Below, one piece after another: positions 22,824 to 32,705 of a DNA stretch of 64,000 nt. This stretch comes from Locusta migratoria (Eukaryota > Arthropoda > Insecta > Orthoptera > Acrididae). The stretch covers positions 564,337,940-564,401,939 of the forward strand of contig CM048746.1 of the NCBI GenBank assembly GCA_026315105.1, given 5' to 3'. Within the stretch, counting starts at the first letter, position 1. Each line of letters starts with the position of its first letter. The notes beneath the pieces are model-generated. The model did no database searches, was not told the origin of the DNA, and saw nothing but the letters and a program-made list of their open reading frames with translations. The position numbers and the translations under genes are program-made.

Positions 22824-23814
22824 TCAGTACCCTGAACAACCACCTCTGGCCGTAATAACGGCCTTGATACGCCTGGGCATTGAGTCAAACAGAGCTTGGA
22901 TGGCGTGAACAGGTACAGATGCCCATGTAGCTTCAACACGATACCACAGTTAATTAAGAGTAGTGACTGGCGTATTGTGTCGAGCCAGTTGCTCGGCCAC
23001 CATTGACCAGACGTTTTCAACTGGTGAAAGATCTGGAGAATGTCCTGGCCAGGGCAGAAGTCGAACATTTTCCGTATCCAGAAAGGCCCGTATAGGACCT
23101 ACAAAATGTCGTCGAGCATTATCCTGCTGAAATGTAGAGTTTCGCAGGGATCGAATGAAAGGTAGAGCCACGGGTCGTAACACATCTGAAATGTAACGGC
23201 CACTGTTCAAAGTGTCGTCGATGCGAACAAGAGGTGACAGAGACCTGTAACCAATTGCACCCCATATCATCACGCCGGGTATATACGCCAGTATGGCGAT
23301 GACAAATACACGCTTCCAATGTGCGTTCACCACGATGTCGTCAAACACGGATGCGATCATCATGATGCTGTAGACAGAACCTGGAATCATCCGAAAAAAA
23401 TGACGTTTTGCTATTCGTGTACCCAGATTCGTCGTTGCGTACTCCATCGCAGGCGCTCCTGTCTGCGATGCAGCGTCAAGGGTAACCGCAGCCGTGGTCT
23501 CCGAGCTGATAGTCTATGCTGCTGCAAACGTCGTCGAACTGTTCGCGCAGATGGTTGTTGCATTGCAAACGGGCCCATCTGTTGACTCAAGGATCGAGAC
23601 GTAGCTGCATGATCCGTTACAGTCATGCGGATAACATGCCTGTCATCTCGACTGCTAGTGATACGAGGCCGTTGGGATTCAGCATGGCGTTCTGTATTGC
23701 CCTCCTGAACTCACCGTTCCACATTCTGCTAACAGTCATTGGATCGCGACCAACGCGAGCAGCAATGTCGTGATACGATAATCCGCAATCGAGATAGGCT
23801 ACAATCCAACCTTG
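22824..23814 (-). pseudogene. Tc1-like transposase (DD34E), decayed
   Basis: It cut and inserted the transposon. Order on the minus strand: helix-turn-helix block AARVGRDPMTVSRMWN, second HTH region (SLSQQMGPFAMQQPSARTVR), first catalytic Asp in VIFSDDSRFCLQHH, second Asp in TFQQDNAR, Glu in SPDLSPVENVW with exactly 34 residues between the last two, and C-terminus SMPRRIKAVITARGG ending at a stop at 22824. Several in-frame stops and at least one frameshift near 23270 inactivate it. Confidence 0.9.
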
Positions 23815-24035
23815 GAAGCGTGACGCCGCGGTGGAGTAGCCGAGCGGTCAAAAGCGTCTCTCTGCGGAGCGTGCGGTTGCTCGCCGTGGAGGTTCGAGTC
23901 CTCCCTGGGGCATGGGTGTATGTGTTTGTCCTTGGGTTAGTTTACCTAGGTTTAAGTAATTTGTAAGCCACGGACTGATGACCACGCAGTTTGGTGCGAT
24001 AGATTTACAAACACTTGAACATTTTTGAAACGTGA
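23815..24035 (+). mobile_element. tRNA-derived SINE, type B, with target-site duplication
   Basis: Body 23825-24025: head GTGGAGTAGCCGAGCGGTC, box B GAGGTTCGAGTCCTCC, tail ACAAACACTTGAACATTTTT. Flanked by GAARCGTGAC at 23815-23824 and 24026-24035. Inserted in the Tc1-like element. Confidence 0.95.
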
Positions 24036-24638
24036 CGGTACGCATTTTTCCTCCTTACACGAGGCATCACAACAAAGTTTCACCAGACAACGCCGGTCAA
24101 CTGCTGTTTGTGTATGAGAAATCGGTTGTAAAGTTTCTTCATTGCAGCACGTTGTAGGTGTCGCCACCGGCACCAACCTTGTGTGAACGCTCTGAATAGC
24201 TATCATTTGCATATCACAGCATCTTCTTCCTGTCGGTTAGATTTCGCGTCTGTAGCACGTCATATTCGTGGTGTAGTAATTTTAATAGCCAGGAGTGTAT
24301 TATGTCGGGGTGCATTATCACCAGTAATCTCACTTTTTTTTGTCCGGTACAACGTTGATTGCGTGCAGAAAACATAAGGTTTCAGAAGAATATATTGCGT
24401 CTATATAAAAACAACTTCAATTATAACTTTTAACATATTCGATAAACTAAAAGGTAGCATGCATTCATATTATTATTAAAATAGAAACTATTAATAAAAT
24501 CTGCTTCTGAAAAGTTTAGAGAATGGTCCCATATTTAAAAAACCGCACCGGCGAGGATGAGGTGCCAGCTTATACTCATTGAGTGACATGTCGACAAGCG
24601 CCCCTATCGTGCAAAGCACTGCAGCCATGCGGTGGTGT

Positions 24639-24847
24639 ACGCTATTACTCCGGTGGCCGAGTGGGCTCCGGCGCGCCAGTAAAAGTCTGCACGGCCGCTA
24701 CGATCGGGGGTTCCCCCCTCGGGCATGGATGATTGTGTCGTCTTTAGTACAAGCTAGTTCATAAGTAGTTTGTAAGTTTAGGAAATGATGACCCCGCAGT
24801 TAAGTCCCTTAAACTTAACAAACATTTGAACAACAACACGCTATGAC
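24639..24847 (+). mobile_element. tRNA-derived SINE, type A, with target-site duplication
   Basis: Body 24649-24837, slightly 5'-truncated head (CCGGTGGCCGAGTGGGCTCC), box B altered to GGGGGTTCCCCCC. Flanked by ACGCTATKAC at 24639-24648 and 24838-24847. Confidence 0.9.
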
Positions 24848-24879
24848 GCTAACAGAGTCAGTGTGAGAACTCGTGTCAT

Positions 24880-25700
24880 TGCGACATGGAGCGCAAAATG
24901 GAGGTACGCGTTAACATCAAGTTTTGTTTCAAATTATGCAAAACGTCGATGAGACCCGTGGGATGTTAGTGCAAGTGTATGGTGTTGCAGCAGTGAGTGT
25001 AAAGTGTATGTCTGAGTCGTTTAAACCCTTTGGAGACGGAAAGCAAGGTGTCCACAATAACAGTCCCAGACAACCTCGAATGAGTGCAACGGATGCTCGC
25101 GGATGATCGGCGGCTGTCTTTGAGAATCATAGCAGACAAATTGGAGATTAGCAATAGTTGCGGTGATCCAACAACGCGTGACCTCAGTGCTACGAACGAT
25201 TCCACAAGAAGCGTTTGCTGACAGTTTCCAAAAGCTGTACAATCGATGTCAGAAGTGTAATGTAGCTAATGGCCATTACTTTTTTTGTGTCGGTGGCCGA
25301 GTGGAGAGAGACCGACACAGGGAAATAGGATGCACGCGTGTGCGGGAACGGAGACTGAGGTGACCAGCCAGTGGGACAGCAGAAACTAGAAACACTCAGC
25401 TAGATTAGTACTTGCTGCAGACTAGTGAAATGCTGATACATAGTTTAACTAGGTAGAGGTCTGCCTACTAAGGCGAACCTTTTCTTGTGCCTGTTCTATT
25501 GTCAAGTGTCCGATGCAGTTCAGTGATGGCCGCGAGCGGGATTGCAGCAGAGGGCGCTCGTGGCCGACGTTGTAAGAACACCGTGCCGTGCTTGCATAGC
25601 GGTGCGCGGCGAAAGTACGTGGCGCGCACTTCAGACTTGTGCGACACCACAACTTTGAAGGTTAGTAAAGGTATTTTGTTGGTAACTCTTGTCTCCTGTA
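24880..25700 (+). mobile_element. Mariner-like deletion derivative, interrupted by a solo LTR
   Basis: The 5' part (about 24890-25150) encodes the mariner N-terminal helix-turn-helix region: RVNIKFCFKLCKTSM and, in another frame, ADDRRLSLRIIADKLEISNS. It then jumps directly to the C-terminal tail at 25163 (QQRVTSVLRTIPQEAFADSF and QKLYNRCQKCNVANGHYF), so the catalytic core is deleted. The tail is split at the Tyr-Phe codons by the solo LTR at 25283-25651; beyond it the sequence resumes with FEG, the usual mariner ending. Terminal repeats not resolved. Confidence 0.82.
25278..25656 (-). mobile_element. Solo LTR related to the gypsy element, with target-site duplication
   Basis: Minus-strand LTR of 369 bp at 25283-25651, starting TGTGGTGTCGCACAAG and ending CCGACACAAAA. 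It is clearly related to, but diverged from, the LTRs at 5728 and 11260 (shared CACGAGCGCCCTCTGCTGCA and CCACTCGGCCACCGACA). Flanked by exact 5-bp ACTTT at 25278-25282 and 25652-25656. No internal region, so it arose by LTR-LTR recombination. Confidence 0.93.
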
Positions 25701-27220
25701 TTTCCTGAGAACTTTTCAGACGCATCTTATAGGAAGTTAGATTCGTTTTGCAGCAGTGTGATTTTAGGGCTTTCATGTTTTATTCCAAGTTCGGTAATCC
25801 TGGGGCTAATACTGTTACTCAAAGCTACACGCATGTCAGCAATTACTTTCGATTCTTAGATTTGTTTTAAAGCAGGGAGCCCTTATTCACATAAATAAGC
25901 CTTGGGTAAAATCGTAAGAAGGTGGAAGACGATTTCCGGGATGTTATAGAATGATTTTATGTTTTTACAACAAAACTGCCGAAGAGAATGGATTCAAATG
26001 CGTTCTTCTAGTTTCGGTCACAATGCAGCGACCCTTTCCATTTCTGTTATCACCAGTGGCCGTGTTATCGTGAGCACTCAGTACGATTGGCTGACCACGT
26101 AACAACGATTTCAGAATTTAAAATGAAGAAAAGTTTGAAGTTTTATAACTTTTGTGGTACATTAGCTCCTGCGGACCACATGGCTGCTGGTTTAAACACA
26201 AAAGCACGTAAACACCCTAATTTCTCACACCTTCGTGATTTTTTTCCTTTTAATTATGTTAAACGTAACATAGAAGTGGTAATCTTTCTCAAATATGAGA
26301 CACTTACTTGGTATATTGTTACTTATCCGCACTCCGTGAAAATTCCCATGAGGCTCAAGAGTACAGATTCAGCAGTGCTCGTTTTCTGCAGCTTATGCGC
26401 ATGCGCTTCAGGTTTACCACATGCGCAAAAACATTGATGGAAATAAGGAATTAGAAACCATCTCCGTGTTTTCGAAGTCATTCAAGATTCATTGTTGAAA
26501 TCTGCATATGGAATACGTGAAATGATTGACTCTTCAGATCAATACTTTAAGCGGTCCTGGGATACAACATACCGTCATATGTCACACGTGCTCGATTAGA
26601 AACAAGTCGGGAGACCGTGCTAACGAGGGAAGTTCATGCATGTTTTACCGAGAACGTTAAGCTTTTCGAAAAGTCTTTTGGTGAGCAGTACGCTTTTGGA
26701 GCAACACGTCACCTTCCTGTTGCATGAAAGGCAGAAGAATGAGTCTTAAGACATTCTGCACTGACCGACTGCTAATTCGCGTTGCCTTTACGAACGCCAG
26801 GGGAGTTGTGGCTTATCACACTCAGACCATAAGAGCTGGGGTGTGGCCAGTGTCTCTTGATGAATGCACTTTACGAGACAGCATTCGCCAGGTCTACGTC
26901 GTAATCGTGGCTTCACTTGTGTGCAGGCAACAACTACTATCATTTCTGAAAACCAGGGCCCGCCATTCCATCTTGCAAGTGATTCTCTGACGGCACCAGT
27001 AGAGCAATGTGGCGTGAGTGGAACACGGGATCGAGGAGTGCGTGCCTTAATCCCATTGCTTGTAGCCGTTTGTCAATAGTTGGTTTGACACTTCCGGTTT
27101 GATGAACTCTCTTGTCTGTGCGATGGTAGCTCTACTTCTGCCCATGAAATATGACAATCTTGCCGAGAATTTGTGCTGCGTGGACATGCAGAAACTCGTC
27201 TACAGGTGTGAGAATTTCGT
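25701..27220. other. Intron interior, no gene recognised
   Basis: Mixed-composition sequence. 26700-27090 is somewhat GC-richer and could be an old DNA-transposon remnant, but I cannot place it in a family. No convincing exon. Confidence 0.4.
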
Positions 27221-27510
27221 GACCGGTGGTCTTGATGGTAAAGTGCTAGACTGGAAACCGACGGGTCGCGGGTTCAAAACCCGGAAGGGACTCGAATTTT
27301 TTCATTCTCCGCTTCAACCATCTTTCACCTCTCAACGATGTGACGAGTCGCCAGAAACGACAAGTGGATTGGGTTCCACGTTAAGCTGTAGGTCCTCTTT
27401 CCTCAGTTGGATAACTAGGGTAGGCTAAGGACACGCAAGTCGCAGAAGTGGCGTCCAATTGAAAGACTTACACCAGGCCAATGAGCCACATGATATTATT
27501 ATTATTAATT
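27221..27510 (+). mobile_element. tRNA-like SINE, type D, full length
   Basis: Head GACCGGTGGTCTTGATGGTA with box B CGCGGGTTCAAAACCCGG, a middle part with ACTAGGGTAGGCTAAGGA, and a 3' part GTGGCGTCCAATTGAAAGAC...CCAATGAGCCAC ending in (ATT)n. Confidence 0.8.
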
Positions 27511-27771
27511 CGATGACACTTCGGGAACATGCGTATCCCTAGCCTACCCTAGTCATGCAACAGAGGAAAGGGGACCTAGAGCTTAACATCACATCGTTGC
27601 GGAGGTAAAGGATGGGTTAAAACGCAGACTGAAAAAATCCGAGGCCCGAGAGGATTTCGAACCCGCGGCCCTTCGGTTTCCAGTCGAGCGCTTTATCGCA
27701 TGACTACCAGGCCGTCGGCGTCCAATTGAAAGCTCTGCACCAGGTCAGTGAGCCATACGAAATTATTATTT
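27511..27771. mobile_element. Type D SINE with inverted 5' part
   Basis: 27511-27713 is the head and middle of a type D SINE on the minus strand (box B and the GACTAGGGTAGGCTA block in complement). 27714-27771 is the type D 3' tail (GGCGTCCAATTGAAAGCTCT ... AATTATTATT) in plus orientation. The two parts together make one SINE whose 5' portion is flipped. Confidence 0.7.
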
Positions 27772-28099
27772 AGCATGAGAATGTTCACGTGACCTTTGCA
27801 ACCAGCATAGTTCCACAACTAAAGGAGCACGCCCAACTTGGAGGCAGTTCTCCGAAAGGACCGGCTCGTCAATCGGTGACCTCCATTCGACCCCATTCAA
27901 ACTCGCTCAGTGGGCTGTATGAAGAGCGAGTGCTTTCCGCGGCAGGGTACCTGTTTGCTTCAGTAGTTGAAATCGCACTGAGCCTTATGACTGTACACTT
28001 TCCCTGTTAAATGATACACATAGATGGGCTTCTGGCAGCTATATTACTACTGTCCATCAAAAGTCATCTTTTGTCATCGTATTATAATCGACATTGTCT

Positions 28100-28985
28100 T
28101 TCCAGGTATATATTTTTTTCTTGCACTGTACTTACGGATCTGATACTGAAAGTACTCAGATGACTGCGTGCTCACGTATAACAAAGTTATTATTTACACC
28201 AGATCAAAACCAACTGCAGAACGATTTGAATGAGATGTCAGTAAGGTGTAGGAATTGGCAGTTGACTCTAAATAATGAGAAGTGTGAAGTCGTCCACATG
28301 AGCACGAAACGAAATCCGTTAAACTTTGTTTACATGATAAATCAATCAAGTGTGAAGGCCGTAAACTCCACAAAATACCTAGGAATTACTATTACTTCAG
28401 ACTTAAACTGGAAAGAACACGTAGGTAATGTCGTGGGAAAGGCGAACCAGAGACTGCGTTTTATTGGCAGAACCCTTAAAAGATGCAACAGAACTACAAA
28501 AGAAACTGCATACACTATGCTCTTCCGTCCATTTTTGGAGTATTGCTACCAAGTATGGGATCCTTATCAGGTAGGTTTGACGGAGGACATCGAAAGAGTC
28601 GAGAGAAGGGCAGCTCGTTTCGTATTGTCCCGATACTGGGGAGTCAGCGTTACGGAAATGATACAGGATCTGGGATGGGAATCATTACAACAACGGCGCT
28701 TATCGCTGCGGCGTGGGCTACTTACGAAACTTCAGTCGCCAACATATCCTCCGAATGCGAAAATATATTGTTGACTCCCACTTACATAGGTAGAAATGAT
28801 CATCAGAATAAAATACGAGAAATCAGAGCCCGAGCGGAGAGATTCAGGTGTTCATTGTTCCCGCGCGCTATTCGAGAATGGAATGGGAGGTAAAATAGTA
28901 TAACGGTGGTTCGATGAACCCTCTTCCAGGCACTTAAATGTGATTTGCAGAGTATCCCATGTAGATGTAGATGTAGTGGCACATA
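28100..28985 (+). mobile_element. Non-LTR retrotransposon 3' fragment (reverse transcriptase C-terminus), GTAGAT tail
   Basis: 5'-truncated LINE. The frame 28094-28774 keeps the post-catalytic part of reverse transcriptase: LNEMSVRCRNWQLTLNNEKC, VNSTKYLGITITSDLNWKEH, TMLFRPFLEYCYQVWDPYQ and RVERRAARFVLSRY. A frameshift near 28750 moves the C-terminus (RAERFRCSLFPRAIREWNGR) to another frame. The 3' end is the repeat GTAGATGTAGATGTAG at about 28960-28976, characteristic of this family. A second member, on the opposite strand, spans 45563-48560. Confidence 0.88.
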
Positions 28986-30069
28986 GAGAACCGCACGAGA
29001 TTTTACAGCCTGTTCTGTCATCAAATAGGTGAACCTAAAACGATTGTCACCGTTGTACTCATATATGCGCAATTGTTCGTTCATGTTAACGGTTCCAGAG
29101 AGAGAGATAGAGTAGATATCGTTTCTACTTTGAGGCTCATAGATATGTTGAATAAGATCGTCAAAGGTATGCTAATCTGTTCCTTGAGAGGCATGTTCCT
29201 TCTGCAACGCCTTTTCGCATTATTCTGGAACTGGAAATCTTAAACCCAGGGAAAGAGTCCGATGTCAATTTTTTCGTAATATTAGCGTTTTCAACTCTTT
29301 TTTATTTTCGACGATTACAGCGTCATCTATCATAAAAAGAAAAATGTTTGAAACAAATCTGCAATAAAAAATACGTGTTCCTATTTAAGATTTCATAGTC
29401 ACCCCCTTCCCGCCCCCGAAGGTGATGCAGGGGCTTCGAGTTTTATGTTAATGCAAGTCCCTCTTTGAAGTCAAGAACTTTTATTACAACTTTATTTAAT
29501 CCTCGCAGCATACATCAAATCAGCAAATGACATTTTAATGTCTACTCCTTTTTAAACATAATAATAATAGTGCAGTATTAAAAAGAAATAGATATTTAAA
29601 ATCTAATTTGCTGATTTTAAAATGCGTCAACCTGTACGTAATTAACAGCAACTTGTCGCTTTTATACGCTTTTGTTTTTACACGACGTTTCACGATGGCT
29701 CATAACTCATCTTCATATATTCACAAACTTATTTACGTGTCATCGTGTCATGAAAATCGTTTCTTTAGCATGACGTTGCAGAATTTGGCAGTGGTTGTTT
29801 CTAGGACTGCTGTTTGTAACTTCGAAAACAGCTATGTTCACGACGCTTAAATAAATATAAACTTCTGATATCTGAAGATGAGAAAACGTGCAATTAATGT
29901 ATTCGTGTTTTGACATATAGTTCGTTGGCGTGTCGTATCCGGAATGGTGCGCCATTTGTACTATAGACATACATAACTGCACTAGAAAAAACGAAACATA
30001 TTATTGAGGCATGACGCCGCCTTCTTAGCAATAAAAAGTGGAGAGATTTGAATATTATGCGAAACACGG
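28986..30069. other. Intron interior, no gene recognised
   Basis: AT-rich, with short unrelated frames only; 29608-29982 has overlapping frames on both strands but no recognisable protein. Confidence 0.5.
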
Positions 30070-30540
30070 TACCGTAAACGTGGGCTACTTGAGCCCAGTT
30101 TTCTAAACGTCTAACATTATGTTATGGGCACAACAGATTTGTTGCACCATTATACTCACCTTATATTATTAAACTATAGTTTACTAGCTGTAAACCCGGC
30201 GTTGCCCGGGTGTTTATTTATCCTACACTCTAGCAGTCCACATCCTCTTCCCCCCTCTGAATCCATGTATTTCTCTCCCATCTCCCTGTTCGTTTCCACC
30301 TTCCCCTCTTCCCCTCTCTCGGGAAAGTTTTCTTCAAGGTACCCTCTGTCATGTACCAACAAACGTTTATGTGCCCAGTGATCTTCCTCTTGGTTTAAAG
30401 CTCATGTGTGCAAAAATTTACAAAGATTGGAGTAAAACTATCCATTTTTAAACTCCACCATGCACCGAACGAAATTTTATACAGGCAGTGGCATTCCTCT
30501 TGTTTTTAAGGTAGAGTGTGCAAAATTTCATCAATATCTG

Positions 30541-30553
30541 GAAAAAAAAAAAG

Positions 30554-30598
<45 letters not shown>
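30541..30598. repeat. Poly-A tract
   Basis: About 57 A residues with one G interruption near 30553. Its exact length is likely unstable and hard to sequence. Confidence 0.95.
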
Positions 30599-30600
<2 letters not shown>

Positions 30601-31074
30601 ATCTGTGAAATCGGTCGAGCCGTTCCCGTTTTCAAGTAATGGCGCGAACAAGGTATTTAGGGATCCGTTTTTATGTTGCAAAGTATCCTCCCTCGTGCAC
30701 CATGTTTTCAAGTTCAAGCGTGCGAAATTTCGTGAAGATCGGAATGAAACTGTAGATTTCGTGAGACTGTAGGAGAAGTATGCTCCGCCATGCACCTTTC
30801 AGGAAATACTTACTTATCTGACGTTTTCAAGCTATGAACTATATTCCTGCCAAGTTCAGATTTATAAGTGAAGTAGTTTTCGAGATCTCGTGTTTAGTCA
30901 GTGAGTGAGTGTCCTTTCGCTTTTTTATGGATAGAGATTAAGAAAACAGATTGATTAATTTTGGATGCAAGAGAATTAAGGGAGACTTGTAGATAAAAAT
31001 CAAAAGTAACGAGCAAGTCTGTAATGCTAACTTTATTTGATACAAGGTCATGCCTTAAGTGACAGTATTGCGGC

Positions 31075-31270
31075 GCCGGCCGCGGTGGCCGAGGAGACTG
31101 AGGCACTTCAGTCAGGGTCTGCACGGTCACTACGGTCGGGGGTTCGAATCCCCCCTCGGGCATGGATATTTGTGACGTCCTAGTTTGTAAGTAGTTCATA
31201 AGTAGTTTGTAAGTTTAGGGACTGATGACCCCGTAGTTAAGTCCCATAAGGTATACAAAGATTTTAACAT
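31075..31270 (+). mobile_element. tRNA-derived SINE, type A
   Basis: GCCGGCCGCGGTGGCCGAGG head at 31075, intact box B GGGGGTTCGAATCCCCCC, body GGGACTGATGACCCCGTAG, altered tail ACAAAGATTTTAACATTG. Target duplication unclear. Confidence 0.92.
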
Positions 31271-31950
31271 TGTTGTGAGCGGTAGACTTCATTTCATCAT
31301 TATGGGGAGGGGGGACAGATACAAAACGCAAACTTTGTTACAGGTCCGTAACTATTCCCATTTTCCAATAAGTGACGCATACATCTGGTTATTCTCACGC
31401 GTTGGCCTCTCGTTATTTATGACGTCTTATCTCCTGAGCTATGTGTCGTGCTCTTTTGTTTTCGGGTTAGGGACCTTCGTGGGCGTACCGTGAACAGTTC
31501 ACCAAAGTTTCATTTCAATCGAATCAATGGTTTATGAACACATAGAAAACATACAGATAAACAATAATGAATACTTTAACATGCAGTACGCATTGTTTGT
31601 GACATAGTAAAAAATTTTATTTTCCTATTTATTTGGGTTTAGGTTAACTTTACTGTTGGTTTACTTGAACCCAGACTATAATTCCCATAGATACTACCAT
31701 TTCAAGGCAGTTTTTCGTCTATGTACGTTAATGGTTATTTGAATAACATGATTTCTGAACATCTAGTGAACTTCCACAAGTTTAAAGACAAATATTAATT
31801 TGAAAAACAATTTGGAGATATTGTAAAGACGATAGAATGTAGGGATATAGCAATGTTTAGAGTCCAGTTAAAGAAAACAAACCCCTTTTTATTAATTTTG
31901 GGGGTTCTATTATCATTATCACATTTTCAAATTTATAATTCAAGACGTCT

Positions 31951-32325
31951 TTATTTTTGTGCCACCTCCAGGCTTTTAGTGTAGGCTCCATGCAGTCGTC
32001 TGTAACACCTTCCTCTTCTATAGCGAGGATGACTCCTCGGTATTCCTTCTCGTTCCATTTTACCAGAACAAACTTGCCTATCTAGGTTATCATTCGTTAC
32101 AGGAGCAAGTGATGGTGCTGATTTGGTTGTGGTTTGGCAAAAAGTCATAGACAAGTGTTCTATATGTTCCTCATCACTATTGTGGAGGCCGACGTTGCTG
32201 TCACCTCCTGATACCGAACTGAATGCGTCATGTTCTTCTGATGTGATGTCTTCCAATTTTTGTTTTCTTTTTCGTATGTTGGTCTTGGGCTCAAGTAACC
32301 CGCATTTGCATGTAAAGTGTACCAT
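31951..32325 (-). CDS. Unrecognised 124-residue frame inside a TIR transposon
   Basis: Begins MVHFTCKCGLLEPKTNIRKR, then an acidic/serine stretch (ITSEEHDAFSSVSGG) and a basic C-terminus RYRRGRCYRRLHGAY. An alternative frame over the last about 130 bp reads EKEYRGVILAIEEEGVTDD, so a frameshift may exist. It lies next to the right terminus of the element at 30070-32705, the position expected for the start of a transposase or accessory protein read inward. I do not recognise a domain and do not assign a function. Confidence 0.35.
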   Translation of the reverse strand: MVHFTCKCGLLEPKTNIRKRKQKLEDITSEEHDAFSSVSGGDSNVGLHNSDEEHIEHLSMTFCQTTTKSAPSLAPVTNDNLDRQVCSGKMEREGIPRSHPRYRRGRCYRRLHGAYTKSLEVAQK

Positions 32326-32705
32326 TTGTAGTTAACCACATATTGTACCCTTAATGAGTTATTCAGGACATGAACACTCCTCAGTTGGCTTTGATGGTAA
32401 ACTAAATATGAAATATATGCACTTTACTCAAGTTTTAGGCTATCCTGATAGCTATACAAACGAAATTTTGCAGAGTGAAATAAACAACAAACACGTGTGT
32501 AGGTAGCATAACCAGTGCTGCAACTAGTAGCGACTTCCCAAACCTCAGAGACTCAGGCTGTGGTCTGCTTAGTGCTGCCGCCTACCAGCTAAGCAGTAAA
32601 CTACGTCGTTATACTGATGTTGAGAGTGCGCAGAGTACCAAACAAAATTTTTCTGTTTTGGGCTCAACTTATCCTCCAAGGCTCAAGTAGCCCGCGTTTA
32701 CGGTA

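Larger units (their letters stand above)
22692..24299 (-). mobile_element. Tc1-like DNA transposon carrying a nested SINE
   Basis: Terminal inverted repeats begin CACTACTGGCCATTAATATT at 22694 and CACTCCTGGCTATTAAAATT (complement, ending 24297), with TA on both outer sides (22692-22693, 24298-24299). The decayed transposase lies on the minus strand. The type B SINE at 23815-24035 interrupts the 5' half. Without the SINE the element is about 1.4 kb, a normal size for Tc1. Confidence 0.92.
30070..32705. mobile_element. TIR DNA transposon of unassigned family, TA target duplication
   Basis: Left terminus CCGTAAACGTGGGCTACTTG at 30072 and right terminus (complement, ending 32703) CCGTAAACGCGGGCTACTTG form imperfect inverted repeats of about 24 bp, each flanked by TA (30070-30071, 32704-32705). 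Internal sequence is non-coding apart from a minus-strand frame at 31951-32325 near the right end. It has itself received a SINE (31075-31270), a long A-run (30541-30598) and a segment of dispersed repeat (about 30180-30480, 31270-31550). A Tc1/mariner-type superfamily is likely from the TA target; no catalytic core is visible. Confidence 0.7.

Noticed and set aside
23825..23910. Possible tRNA-Leu/Ser genes at type A and B SINE heads
   Set aside because: All are followed by the common SINE body and flanked by target duplications; these are retroposed tRNA-like heads, not tRNA genes.
26724..27090. Plus-strand frames as a possible host exon
   Set aside because: No splice-site support or recognisable domain; more likely an old transposon remnant.
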